Part shown: positions 1 through 8,459 of the stretch, piece after piece
Numbering within the stretch: the stretch's first letter is position 1
How the letters are laid out: each line of letters begins with the position of its first letter
Source: Maridesulfovibrio sp050916235
GTDB lineage: Bacteria > Desulfobacterota > Desulfovibrionia > Desulfovibrionales > Desulfovibrionaceae
DNA: 64,000 nucleotides
NCBI RefSeq assembly: GCF_050916235.1
Contig: NZ_CP104854.1
Span: 1,054,001 to 1,118,000, forward strand
Direction: 5' to 3'
The notes under the pieces: model-generated
Database searches by the model: none
What the model was told of the DNA's origin: nothing
The model's input: the letters and a program-made list of their open reading frames with translations, nothing else
Position numbers and translations under genes: made by a program

Positions 1-2
1 GT

Positions 3-755
3 GCACTTGTATTCATGGTAGTACCGGACGTCAGCGCACCACACCTCGAAGCACTGGACTGGACGTATGTTCCCGCAGGACTTCCGGTGCTGCTTATGGC
101 CTTCCATTTCCACAATATCATTCCCAGCATATGCCGGGCCCTCGGCCATGACCGGACCAAAATACGCACTGCCATCATCGGCGGCACAACAATCGGCATG
201 GTCATGAACATAACCTGGCTGCTGGTGGTTCTCGGAGCCCTGCCCCTTTCCAATCCGGAAACGCATATCGACCTGATCACCGCTTTCGGCAACAACGACC
301 CGGCAACAATCCCGCTGGAAAAGCTGCTCCAGACACCGGTATTTACCTATGTGGCCCTGATCTTCGCCGTGGTGGCCATGTCAACCGCGTTCATGGCCAA
401 CGGAACCGCGCTCATGAGCTTCATGCGCGACCTTACCGCGACCCATCTGGGCACCAAGAACAAACCGCTCGTGTGGTCACTGTCCTTCCTGCCGCCACTG
501 ATTGTGGGGCTTATATATCCTGACATATTCCTTGTCGCCATCAACCTTGTCGGTGGTGTGGGAGAATGCATCATCTTCGGCATACTTCCCGGATTCATTG
601 TCTGGAAATACTCCCCGGAAGGATCAATCCGCAAGTATTCCGGCATGGTGCTCATTGTCTGCTTCGCAGCCGTGCTGATGATTGAACTCGGTCAGGAACT
701 CGGACTCCTGCACCTGAGTCCGAACGTAGAGTACTGGACTCACCACACCAAGTAA
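3..755 (+). CDS. Aromatic amino-acid permease (TyrP/Mtr/TnaB family), 5' end outside window
   Basis: This is the C-terminal part of an inner-membrane aromatic amino-acid:proton symporter that would import tyrosine or tryptophan. The reading frame is open to the window edge and in-frame codons continue upstream of the first ATG at position 15, so the gene is cut by the window. About 250 residues are visible out of a usual length near 400. The motif AFHFHNIIPS and the following run of hydrophobic segments (roughly six membrane helices) fit the hydroxy/aromatic amino-acid permease family. A strong stem-loop follows at 822-853. Which amino acid is carried cannot be told from this part. Confidence 0.85.
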   Translation, partial: ALVFMVVPDVSAPHLEALDWTYVPAGLPVLLMAFHFHNIIPSICRALGHDRTKIRTAIIGGTTIGMVMNITWLLVVLGALPLSNPETHIDLITAFGNNDPATIPLEKLLQTPVFTYVALIFAVVAMSTAFMANGTALMSFMRDLTATHLGTKNKPLVWSLSFLPPLIVGLIYPDIFLVAINLVGGVGECIIFGILPGFIVWKYSPEGSIRKYSGMVLIVCFAAVLMIELGQELGLLHLSPNVEYWTHHTK

Positions 756-821
756 CCGGAAAAGGTTCGTGGAATGCCTGCGGCTGCTGCAGATCCTCTC
801 CACGGAGTCATGATCAAAAAA

Positions 822-853
822 AGCCCTTAATCTCCCAAGTGAGATTAAGGGCT
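822..853. terminator. Rho-independent terminator after the permease gene
   Basis: A perfect 13-bp stem (822-834 with 841-853) has a 6-nt loop. It has A residues on its left and a T-rich stretch on its right, so it could stop transcription from both sides. It lies between the convergent permease gene and the minus-strand membrane-protein gene. A second, imperfect stem-loop at about 912-936 lacks a T-run. Confidence 0.8.
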
Positions 854-1006
854 TCCTTATTTCGGATTCAAGGCCGGCCTCTGTAAAGGCAGCCAATTCT
901 GGAGAGCTATGCGGCTGTCAGCAGGATTGATCCTGACAGATCAATAACCACCAGTTGAATAGCATAACTTTCCCATTTGCAGACTTGCTGATCCCTAACC
1001 GGGGAT

Positions 1007-1573
1007 TCAGCACCGCTTCCTTCGCACCAGAAAACCATCTACCACAAAGATAAGAGAAGTAAGCTGCTGCCCCATAAGGATATAGAATCCTTCAGTCCCC
1101 ATGAGGGCGGCACAGCTTATATTACCTAACATGAGCCAGAGGTATCCCTGACAGGAGTCTTGCGCCATCAGATAAGTCCCCAAAAGAAATCCCGCCGCAA
1201 TACCGAGTTCAAGCACCTGGCTTATGTCCGTTAGCCCGCCGTACTCATACATACTAACACCAAGCCCGGCAAACACAGACAGTTTGGCCAGAGTGTCCAG
1301 CCATCTCGGAGCAGCACCCTGTCCACGCCAGGCAACAATAAGTCCTGAAACCATGGCAGGAGCCCCACCGGATTCCACAGCTGCCGCTATCCAGTTGTGT
1401 TCCGAGACAAACACAACCACCCATGCCGGCAAACCGACCAGGTAAACAATCCATGATCGTATACGCCATGATTTTCGATTGAAGAGGCTCGTCGCTCTTT
1501 CCGCCCTTGAAAAAAAGACCTTGTTCAGGAGGTAGCAAAGGCCTCCACATATTTGAAGCATAATTTCAGACAC
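1007..1573 (-). CDS. Small integral membrane protein, possibly PnuC-like
   Basis: I do not firmly recognise this gene. It encodes about 188 residues with several Trp-rich hydrophobic segments and a basic C-terminus (RRKRC). The general pattern recalls PnuC-type nicotinamide-riboside carriers, but that is only an impression. I chose the GTG at 1571-1573 because an AGGAGA ribosome site lies 4 nt upstream of it. A TTG at 1633 would add 20 residues but has no such site. The gene diverges from the LysR-type gene at 1716, and a LysR-box-like dyad lies between them, so it may be that regulator's target. Confidence 0.6.
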   Translation of the reverse strand: MSEIMLQICGGLCYLLNKVFFSRAERATSLFNRKSWRIRSWIVYLVGLPAWVVVFVSEHNWIAAAVESGGAPAMVSGLIVAWRGQGAAPRWLDTLAKLSVFAGLGVSMYEYGGLTDISQVLELGIAAGFLLGTYLMAQDSCQGYLWLMLGNISCAALMGTEGFYILMGQQLTSLIFVVDGFLVRRKRC

Positions 1574-1683
1574 ATATTCTCCTACATCATCAACAGCAAT
1601 GAAGCCCGCTGATAAATTATTTCTGCGAATCAAAAGAGTGCATATATAAGAGTCTTGTGTCCAACGAGAATGATGGATATTCT

Positions 1684-1702
1684 TAATCGAATAATTAGAT
1701 TA
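1684..1702. promoter_or_regulatory. LysR-type operator candidate
   Basis: An inverted repeat TAATC-N9-GATTA lies in the intergenic region between the divergent membrane-protein and LysR genes. It has the T-N11-A form typical of LysR-family boxes, and it ends two bases before the GGAG ribosome site of the regulator. The site could serve autoregulation and control of the divergent gene. Binding is inferred only from position and symmetry. Confidence 0.45.
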
Positions 1703-1715
1703 TGGAGCGCTTCAG

Positions 1716-2642
1716 ATGGATTTATGCAAGTTGAGAACATTCAGGATGGCGGCGGTAATGTTAAACTTCAACAAGGCCGCGGAAGTACTGAGCATCGCGC
1801 AGTCGACAGTTTCGACCCAGATCAAATCTCTTGAAGATGAACTTGGGGAGCTGCTTTTCAAAAGAATCCACAAAAGGATCGTGCTGACGGAAGCAGGTGA
1901 AACAATGCTCTTTTATGCAAACAAGCTTTTATCGATCGAAGAAGAAGCGCGTATCAGCGTGTCGAACAGACAGAGACCAGCTGGAACGTTACGGCTCCTT
2001 GCCCCTGAAGCCATTTCCTCAAACCATCTCAACCGAGTGATACGGAACTTTCTGGAATCATACCCTACGGTAAATTTTGATATCAGCAACTGCTCTCAAA
2101 GCGGTCTGGAAAACGAATTACGAACCGAATCCGTTGACCTTGCATTTGTGTTCACCAAGCATATCGACTCCATCAACCTGCACTCGGAGGTGGTTCTCAC
2201 AGAAAAATTCACGGTTGTCGCAGGGAGCAGGTCCTCTCTTCCCAAACATCACCCCGCCGACATCTCCGTCCTTGACGGTCAGACAGTCCTGTTGCCGAAA
2301 GCCGGCTGCGGTCATGGGCTGCTTTTACGACAGATGCTCAACCTTGATATCGCCAAGCCGGCATCCGTCATTGAATCAACGAGCATTGAAGCGATCAAGA
2401 GATATGTGGTGAGTAACGACTGTATTGCCGTACTGCCCAGAAGATCAATTCAAGATAAGATCTGCAGCCGACAAGTTGTTGAGCTGAACTGGACAAACTC
2501 AATCGACATAGAACTTACCATGGTCTGGCATAAAAACAGGACAATACCAGAACCTTTAGCCTACTTCATGAACCTAGCCAGAAGATTGAAAGAGGATACA
2601 GCTGAAAGCAAGGCGATTATTGGGGATGAATACCAGCGCTAA
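1716..2642 (+). CDS. LysR-family transcriptional regulator
   Basis: The product has 308 residues, the usual LysR length. Residues 1-60 form the winged helix-turn-helix (FNKAAEVLSIAQSTVSTQI, then LEDELGELLFKR), and the rest is a type 2 periplasmic-binding-like effector domain. GGAG lies 8 nt upstream of the ATG. It is divergently arranged with the small membrane-protein gene, the usual sign that a LysR protein controls its neighbour. The effector is unknown. The 183-bp gap before the next (convergent) gene holds only a weak CCGGCA/TGCCGG stem at 2791-2818. Confidence 0.92.
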   Translation: MDLCKLRTFRMAAVMLNFNKAAEVLSIAQSTVSTQIKSLEDELGELLFKRIHKRIVLTEAGETMLFYANKLLSIEEEARISVSNRQRPAGTLRLLAPEAISSNHLNRVIRNFLESYPTVNFDISNCSQSGLENELRTESVDLAFVFTKHIDSINLHSEVVLTEKFTVVAGSRSSLPKHHPADISVLDGQTVLLPKAGCGHGLLLRQMLNLDIAKPASVIESTSIEAIKRYVVSNDCIAVLPRRSIQDKICSRQVVELNWTNSIDIELTMVWHKNRTIPEPLAYFMNLARRLKEDTAESKAIIGDEYQR

Positions 2643-2825
2643 ACCCTTGTAAATTGGATATACAATACATAAAATTGTTATAGTTCTTCACGACATCCGG
2701 CCAAAACCATACGCTGGCAACGTTCTTGTTTCGAACAAATACTATTTTCACTCCCCAGAAACTGCCCAAACAATGAATCGCTTCCGGCAACCGGCAGAAT
2801 GATCTGCAAGGCTGCCGGGAGCGCA

Positions 2826-5258
2826 CTATAGAACGGCGTCACGTCTGGACAGATCTTCGTACATGGTCCATGTTTTCAGAAACTCTGCGTCAAAAGACCT
2901 GTTTTCCGTATAGACACGGGCACTGTGTTTCATATACTGCAGCAGCTCAGGATGATCGCTCAGCCGCACAATGGCTCTGGCAAGAGCGTCAGAATTGCCC
3001 GCCTCCACAATTAGCCCGGTTTTGTCTTCGATGATATTCTCGCAGGGTCCGCCGAAATCAGTAACAATAACCGGCAGACCGGAAGCCTGTGCTTCAAGGA
3101 CCACGTTGCCGAAGGTGTCTGTTGCTGAAGGAAAGACGAACACGTCGGAACTCGCGTAGCACTGGGCCAGTTCTTCGCCGTCAAGATACCCGGTAAAAGT
3201 GACCGGATAGCCCTCAAGCCTCTCACGCATTTCAGCCTGATAAGGACCGTCCCCCACGACAACAAGATGCAGTTCCGGCCGTATGGGCGATATTGTCCTG
3301 AAGGCCTCGGTAAGAACATCAAGATTTTTTTCGCGGGAAACACGCCCCACGTAGAGCAGCTTGACCGCTTCCTTGACCCTGAACCTTCCGCTGTAAAAGC
3401 CGTTGCGTTTTTCCGGGGTAAACCGTTTTATATCCACCCCACGCGGATAGACCTTGATTTTGCGGACATCAACGCCTTTTTCCGCCAGCTCGTCACCGGT
3501 TGCCTCCGAGGGAACGAACACGGTATCCAGCTGATTATAGAACCAGATCATGAATTTCCAGACCATATCTTCAAGACCGGTATCATCCGTGAACGCCCTG
3601 ACATACTGCGGGAACGCTGTGTGATACGTACCGTGAACCGGAAGTTTCAGCAGCTTTGCAACGGCAAGGCCGGCCAGCCCGACAGGACCGGGAGTCGCGA
3701 GATGCAGCAGGGTATAGTTATTTTCAAGGCAGTGCGAAAGGACCCGCAGAAACGGCGGATACTTGAATGAAAGCTCCGGATATTCCGGAAGGTCAAACTC
3801 CCCGGCCGGGGCAAAATTGACAACCAGATCACCGCCCTGCTCTGCACCGCACGTAACAACAACCAGCTTCTTGTCGTGCTTGCGGGCCACATCAAGCTGG
3901 TGCTGCAGGGTGATGGCAACACCGTTGACTTCGCTGAAGGTGTCGGTGAAATGGGCAATTCTGGTTTCTCCGCCCAAAGGATCCTTGAGTCCGAAAGCCT
4001 GCATGCAGTCACGGGCAAGCTCCCGTTCCCGGGCAAACAGGCTGTAGGAGAGAAAATATGGAGCCAGAAGAGTGTACAGGGAACCTGCGGCCCCCACAGT
4101 GTGGAATACGTCGAAAAGGTTTGCTCCCAGCGCGCTGTTTATGATCCTGTCACCAAGATCGGACAAGACCTTGTCGGTGGCATTGCCCACGAAACGGAAC
4201 CATTCTCCTTCAAGTTCCGCAGGATTGGTCTTGAATCCGCCGCAGACCTTGCGGGCTTCCTCGTCGCTCATGACAATGCGGTTGGCCTCCCGCAGCAGCG
4301 CGGCCTGAACGGAGTCGGATGTTTCAAGATATTTTTTCGAACGCTGGCGGTAGATGTAGTTCTGAAGCTTGTCCAAAAGGGTAGGAGCTTCCTTGTCACC
4401 GGGGTCAAGGGCATTGTCGATGAAACGGAAACAGTCCGCAGACCGTTTGAGCTTATTCACATCGAAATGGCTTTTGTAAAACTGGAAAGCTATTCCGTAA
4501 AGATTGTGGGCCATGGTATGGGGAGTCGCCGCTTTTCCCTGAACAATCCCCCGGCCTTCCGCAACCGCCTCCAGCATTTCCTGAGGAGTTTCGCAACCTA
4601 CGAATTCAGTATAGACGCGGGCAATATTGATCCCGGAATGGTCATCTGACCCGCCGGTAAGCCCCTTGACCCACGGAGTTGTTCCGTAGGGTTCAATATC
4701 GTGCTTGTTGGCAAGGAAATCTATTTTTCCGGGTGTAAGACTATCAACAATGGAACGCAGGGCAGCGTTCTGCATTTCATCACGGGTGCCGTTCAACTCC
4801 AGTGTGTTGAACATGAGCAGGGCCTTCTCAAAATGTTCCGGCCTCAGCCGTTCATTAACGGCAAAAAGCGGATGGGCCAGCACATGCACAATCCCCTGCT
4901 CCCTCAGGTACGGAACAAGGTCGAACACGTTATCCCGGAGCTTCTGAAATTCACGGTGGTGTTCCTCGGTAATATCGTAAGCCAGCACATGCAGCTTGCA
5001 ACCGTCTTCCGGAAAGTAGGTGGTAATTTCCTCGCTGACGAACGCATTATCAAGATGCGCGATTTCCAGACTGCCGTTGATGGTGTTGTGGTCGGTTATG
5101 GTGACCATGTTCATGGAGCGGGCCCGGGCTCTTTCATAAATTTTCAAAGGCTCGGTAAAACTTTCCGGGCATCCCAGTTTCTGCAGTATCCACTGGGACG
5201 GTCTTGTCGAGTATTTCGAATGAACGTGCAGATCCACCCTCACGTTGGTACCTTTCAT
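2826..5258 (-). CDS. PHP metal-dependent hydrolase fused to GT4 glycosyltransferase
   Basis: This 810-residue protein joins two enzymes. The N-terminal 400 or so residues form a PHP-type metallohydrolase: DLHVHSKYS (His11, His13), TITDHNT (Asp56-His57), a central LAHP, and GGSDDHSG. From about residue 430 onward a GT-B glycosyltransferase of the GT4 type follows. It has an IAHFTDTFSEVNGVA start, HGTYHTAFPQYV, LLYVGRVSREKNLD, and the nucleotide-sugar motif FPSATDTFGNVVLEAQASG. I chose ATG 5258 because GGAGG lies 8 nt upstream. An upstream extension to 5387 is open but has no ribosome site and runs into the purL terminator. The substrate is unknown; a glycolipid or surface-glycan role fits the GT4 half. 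Confidence 0.88.
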   Translation of the reverse strand: MKGTNVRVDLHVHSKYSTRPSQWILQKLGCPESFTEPLKIYERARARSMNMVTITDHNTINGSLEIAHLDNAFVSEEITTYFPEDGCKLHVLAYDITEEHHREFQKLRDNVFDLVPYLREQGIVHVLAHPLFAVNERLRPEHFEKALLMFNTLELNGTRDEMQNAALRSIVDSLTPGKIDFLANKHDIEPYGTTPWVKGLTGGSDDHSGINIARVYTEFVGCETPQEMLEAVAEGRGIVQGKAATPHTMAHNLYGIAFQFYKSHFDVNKLKRSADCFRFIDNALDPGDKEAPTLLDKLQNYIYRQRSKKYLETSDSVQAALLREANRIVMSDEEARKVCGGFKTNPAELEGEWFRFVGNATDKVLSDLGDRIINSALGANLFDVFHTVGAAGSLYTLLAPYFLSYSLFARERELARDCMQAFGLKDPLGGETRIAHFTDTFSEVNGVAITLQHQLDVARKHDKKLVVVTCGAEQGGDLVVNFAPAGEFDLPEYPELSFKYPPFLRVLSHCLENNYTLLHLATPGPVGLAGLAVAKLLKLPVHGTYHTAFPQYVRAFTDDTGLEDMVWKFMIWFYNQLDTVFVPSEATGDELAEKGVDVRKIKVYPRGVDIKRFTPEKRNGFYSGRFRVKEAVKLLYVGRVSREKNLDVLTEAFRTISPIRPELHLVVVGDGPYQAEMRERLEGYPVTFTGYLDGEELAQCYASSDVFVFPSATDTFGNVVLEAQASGLPVIVTDFGGPCENIIEDKTGLIVEAGNSDALARAIVRLSDHPELLQYMKHSARVYTENRSFDAEFLKTWTMYEDLSRRDAVL

Positions 5259-5385
5259 GGCAAAATCCTCCTGGAACTCTCGCACTGCCGGCGCGGAGAT
5301 AGGCGTTAATCTTGCCTGTCTAATAAGGTATGACGGCTGTAACTGATCAGCAATCAAGTTACAATTCGAAGTAATTTCAACAAAC

Positions 5386-5417
5386 AAAAAGGCCGCACCC
5401 TTAACAGGATGCGGCCT
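5386..5417 (-). terminator. Terminator of purL
   Basis: An 8-bp stem AGGCCGCA/TGCGGCCT (5390-5397 with 5410-5417), extended by G-C pairs inside, is followed on the minus strand by a T-run. It lies 24 nt after the purL stop codon and separates purL from the PHP-glycosyltransferase gene. Confidence 0.85.
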
Positions 5418-5440
5418 TGATAATCAAGCAACAGAGAGTC

Positions 5441-8419
5441 TTACCAGTCCAGAGTCGCCTTGAAGGCGTGGGTAAGATCACCGATCTTGCTTCTGACAAT
5501 TCCGCTTGTGCCTTCGGAGATTCCAAAGGAATCAAGCCCGGTGGTCATACCGATACGCTTGCAGATCTGGCCTTCGAAAAGGACTTCGAACCTGTTTGCA
5601 TTTTCGGGGGCCACTGTCACAGCGAAGCGGGAAGCTGTTTCACTGTAGAGAACGGAAAGGGTGGACATTCCGTACTCGGTGGGAACGGAGCGCAGGTCGA
5701 TTTCACAACCGATACGTCCGCCGATGGACATTTCCGCAAGAGCTACACCGAGACCGCCGTCAGAAAGGTCGTGACATGCAGAAACGAGTCCCTGACGCAT
5801 GGCCTGATTGAGGGTGATGTAACGGGACTTTGCGGTAAGCGCCTCAACATGGGGAACCTTGTTGTGGGTGAAGCCGAGCTGGGAGGAAACTTCGGAACCG
5901 CCCATCTCGTCTCTGGTCATGCCGAGAATATAAATGAAGTCTCCGCCCTGCTTGAAGTCGGAGGTCACGCACATATTGATGTCTGGTACGATACCTACTG
6001 CGGAGAACAGTACGGTCGGCGGAATGGAAATCTTCACGCCTCCGCCCTTGTAGTCGTTCTTCATAGAGTCCTTGCCGGAAATGCAGGGCACCCCGAAAGC
6101 ACGACAGAAATGCGACAGAGCCTGGTTGGCGCGTACAAGCTGGGCCAGCTTGTAGTGACCGTCAGGAGTGGTTTCAGACTGAACCGGATCGCACCAGCAG
6201 AAGTTGTCGATACCGGCCATGTGGCTGATGTCTCCACCGACGGCGACCGCGTTACGGATCGCTTCGTCAATGGCGTTGGCCATCATCCAGTAGGTGTCCA
6301 GATCGGAGAACTTGGGGCAGATACCGTGGGAAACAACAAGTCCCTTGTCGGAATCGAAATCAGGACGCAGAACACCGGCATCTGCAGGACCGTCTTCCTT
6401 TTCACCGACCAGCGGCTTCACAACACTTCTGCCCTGAACTTCGTGGTCGTACTGGCGGATTACGTATTCCTTGCTGCAGATATTAAGTCTGCCAAGCATG
6501 TCCTTGAGCAGGGAGGTGTGGTCTTCCACAACCGGTTCACCGGTAAATTCGATTTCGGGACGTTCCCAGACCGCCTTGAGCTTCATCTGGGGAACACCAT
6601 CGTGCAGGAAGTCCATGCGCAGGCAGGCCACGGGCTTGCTGCCGTAGCGGATGTTGTACAGACCGGTATCTGTGTAGGTTCCGAGTGCAGTGGCCTCAAC
6701 ATCCATTTCTTTTGCCAGAGCCATGAACTCGTCCAGCTTTTCGGGCGGAACAGCCAGAGTCATGCGCTCCTGGGCTTCTGAAACGAGGATTTCCCAGGGT
6801 TTGAGTCCGTCATATTTAAGAGGAGCCTTGGCGAGGTCGAGATCACAACCGCCGCTGTCTTCGGCCATTTCACCTACAGAGGAGGACAGGCCGCCAGCAC
6901 CGTTATCGGTGATGGCATTGTACAGACCGAGATCACGGGCGCGCATGAGGCAGTCATACATCTTGCGCTGAGTGATGGGGTCACCGATCTGTACGGCAGT
7001 GGCGGGAGAACCTTCATGCAGCTCTTCGGAAGAGAAGGTCGCCCCGTGGATTCCGTCCTTGCCGATACGGCCACCGCACATGACGATAATATCGCCTGCC
7101 AGGGCCTTTTTCTGATGACTGGGACGTCCTGCAGCCTCAACGGGCATGGTGCCAACGGTTCCGCAGTAAACCAGCGGTTTGCCGAGAAATCTTTCGTCGA
7201 AAACAATGGAGCCGTTTACAGTGGGTACGCCGGATTTGTTACCGCCGTGCTCGACACCTTCACGAACGCCTTCAAAAACACGGCGGGGATGAAGGAGTCT
7301 GGGGGGCAGCTCGCCTTCATGGAAGGGAGATGCGAAACAGAACACATCGGTGTTGCAGAGCAGGTTCGCGCCGAGACCGGTTCCCATGGGGTCGCGGTTT
7401 ACGCCGACGATACCGGTCAGGGCTCCGCCGTAAGGGTCAAGAGCGGAAGGACTGTTGTGTGTCTCCATCTTAACGCAGACGTTGAGCTTGTCGTTGAACT
7501 TGATGACACCGGCGTTGTCCTTGAAAACGGAAAGGCAGAAATCGTCATCGCCCTTTTCGGCGCGGATTTCCCTGGTGGTCTTCATGATGCAGGTCTTGTA
7601 CAGACTGTCTACAGTTGAAGAGACCCCGGTTTCCTTGTTTTCGTAGGAAATTTTGGAGCTGAAAATCTTGTGTTTGCAGTGCTCGGACCATGTCTGGGCC
7701 AGAGCTTCGAGTTCAGCATCGGTAGGCTGGGCGGTAAGGCCCATTTCCTCGCGCTGCTTAACCACTTCGGGATCAGTGTAGTAATCGCGGATGCAGTGGA
7801 ATTCCTCAAGGCTGAGTGCCAGAGTGTTCGCACGGCTGAAGGCCATCATTTCATCATCACTCATGGAAGCGATGTCGATAACTGCAACCTCGTCGCTGGC
7901 TTTGCCGGTTACCCTTGCGGCCTTGGCTTCAAAACCGGGGGACTTCACCCACTCGTCAGCTGAACGGATTTCGTAACGCTGAATAAGTTCGTTGGCCAGC
8001 AGGTCCTTGGCGATATGGCTGACTGTGTCCAGACCGAGATCTTTCGTGAAAAGGTACTGGGTAGAAGTGTAAACCTTGACCGTTCCGGCATCGGCAGGCT
8101 TGATGACCAGCACAAGGGATTCCTTGGCGGTACGTCCCTCGTTGTCGGTAACGCCGGGACGGAAACCCACCTCGAGGTTCCAGGCGAAATTATCCGCCAG
8201 CGGCTCAAGGGCAGGTGTGTGCAGTACAGGGTCGTGCAGGACGCCCAGTTCAAGCACTTTTTCAATTTCGTCTTTTTCAAGACCTTCTACAGTATATACC
8301 TTGATGGTCCGGACTTCGCCGGCCTCGATACCGAGTTCCTCTTTGATCTTATTGGAAACCTTATGGCCGTGAACGTCACGGACATGGTCTTTGAGTGCGA
8401 CCTCGACACGCCAGAGCAT
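5441..8419 (-). CDS. purL: Phosphoribosylformylglycinamidine synthase, PurS-PurL fusion
   Basis: The enzyme catalyses the ATP-dependent amidation of FGAR to FGAM in purine synthesis. The 992-residue product starts with a PurS-like segment (MLWRVEVALKDHVRDVHG and a second related half to about residue 170). It continues with a full PurL/AIRS-type double domain carrying the family signature TWSEHCKHK near residue 265 and ETHNSPSALDPYGGA. No PurQ-type glutaminase domain is present, so a separate PurQ must supply ammonia. I chose ATG 8419 with GGGAG just upstream; the longer frame to 8515 overlaps the preceding gene. It sits 40 nt after the HDOD-GGDEF gene and may be cotranscribed with it. Confidence 0.95.
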   Translation of the reverse strand: MLWRVEVALKDHVRDVHGHKVSNKIKEELGIEAGEVRTIKVYTVEGLEKDEIEKVLELGVLHDPVLHTPALEPLADNFAWNLEVGFRPGVTDNEGRTAKESLVLVIKPADAGTVKVYTSTQYLFTKDLGLDTVSHIAKDLLANELIQRYEIRSADEWVKSPGFEAKAARVTGKASDEVAVIDIASMSDDEMMAFSRANTLALSLEEFHCIRDYYTDPEVVKQREEMGLTAQPTDAELEALAQTWSEHCKHKIFSSKISYENKETGVSSTVDSLYKTCIMKTTREIRAEKGDDDFCLSVFKDNAGVIKFNDKLNVCVKMETHNSPSALDPYGGALTGIVGVNRDPMGTGLGANLLCNTDVFCFASPFHEGELPPRLLHPRRVFEGVREGVEHGGNKSGVPTVNGSIVFDERFLGKPLVYCGTVGTMPVEAAGRPSHQKKALAGDIIVMCGGRIGKDGIHGATFSSEELHEGSPATAVQIGDPITQRKMYDCLMRARDLGLYNAITDNGAGGLSSSVGEMAEDSGGCDLDLAKAPLKYDGLKPWEILVSEAQERMTLAVPPEKLDEFMALAKEMDVEATALGTYTDTGLYNIRYGSKPVACLRMDFLHDGVPQMKLKAVWERPEIEFTGEPVVEDHTSLLKDMLGRLNICSKEYVIRQYDHEVQGRSVVKPLVGEKEDGPADAGVLRPDFDSDKGLVVSHGICPKFSDLDTYWMMANAIDEAIRNAVAVGGDISHMAGIDNFCWCDPVQSETTPDGHYKLAQLVRANQALSHFCRAFGVPCISGKDSMKNDYKGGGVKISIPPTVLFSAVGIVPDINMCVTSDFKQGGDFIYILGMTRDEMGGSEVSSQLGFTHNKVPHVEALTAKSRYITLNQAMRQGLVSACHDLSDGGLGVALAEMSIGGRIGCEIDLRSVPTEYGMSTLSVLYSETASRFAVTVAPENANRFEVLFEGQICKRIGMTTGLDSFGISEGTSGIVRSKIGDLTHAFKATLDW

Positions 8420-8459
8420 GGTTATCTCCCTAATGTTGTTATAAAAGACAAGGTCCGGG

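Noticed and set aside
5259..5387. N-terminal extension of the PHP-glycosyltransferase
   Set aside because: The first metal-binding motif starts right after the internal ATG with a strong GGAGG site, and the extension has no such site and crosses towards the purL terminator.
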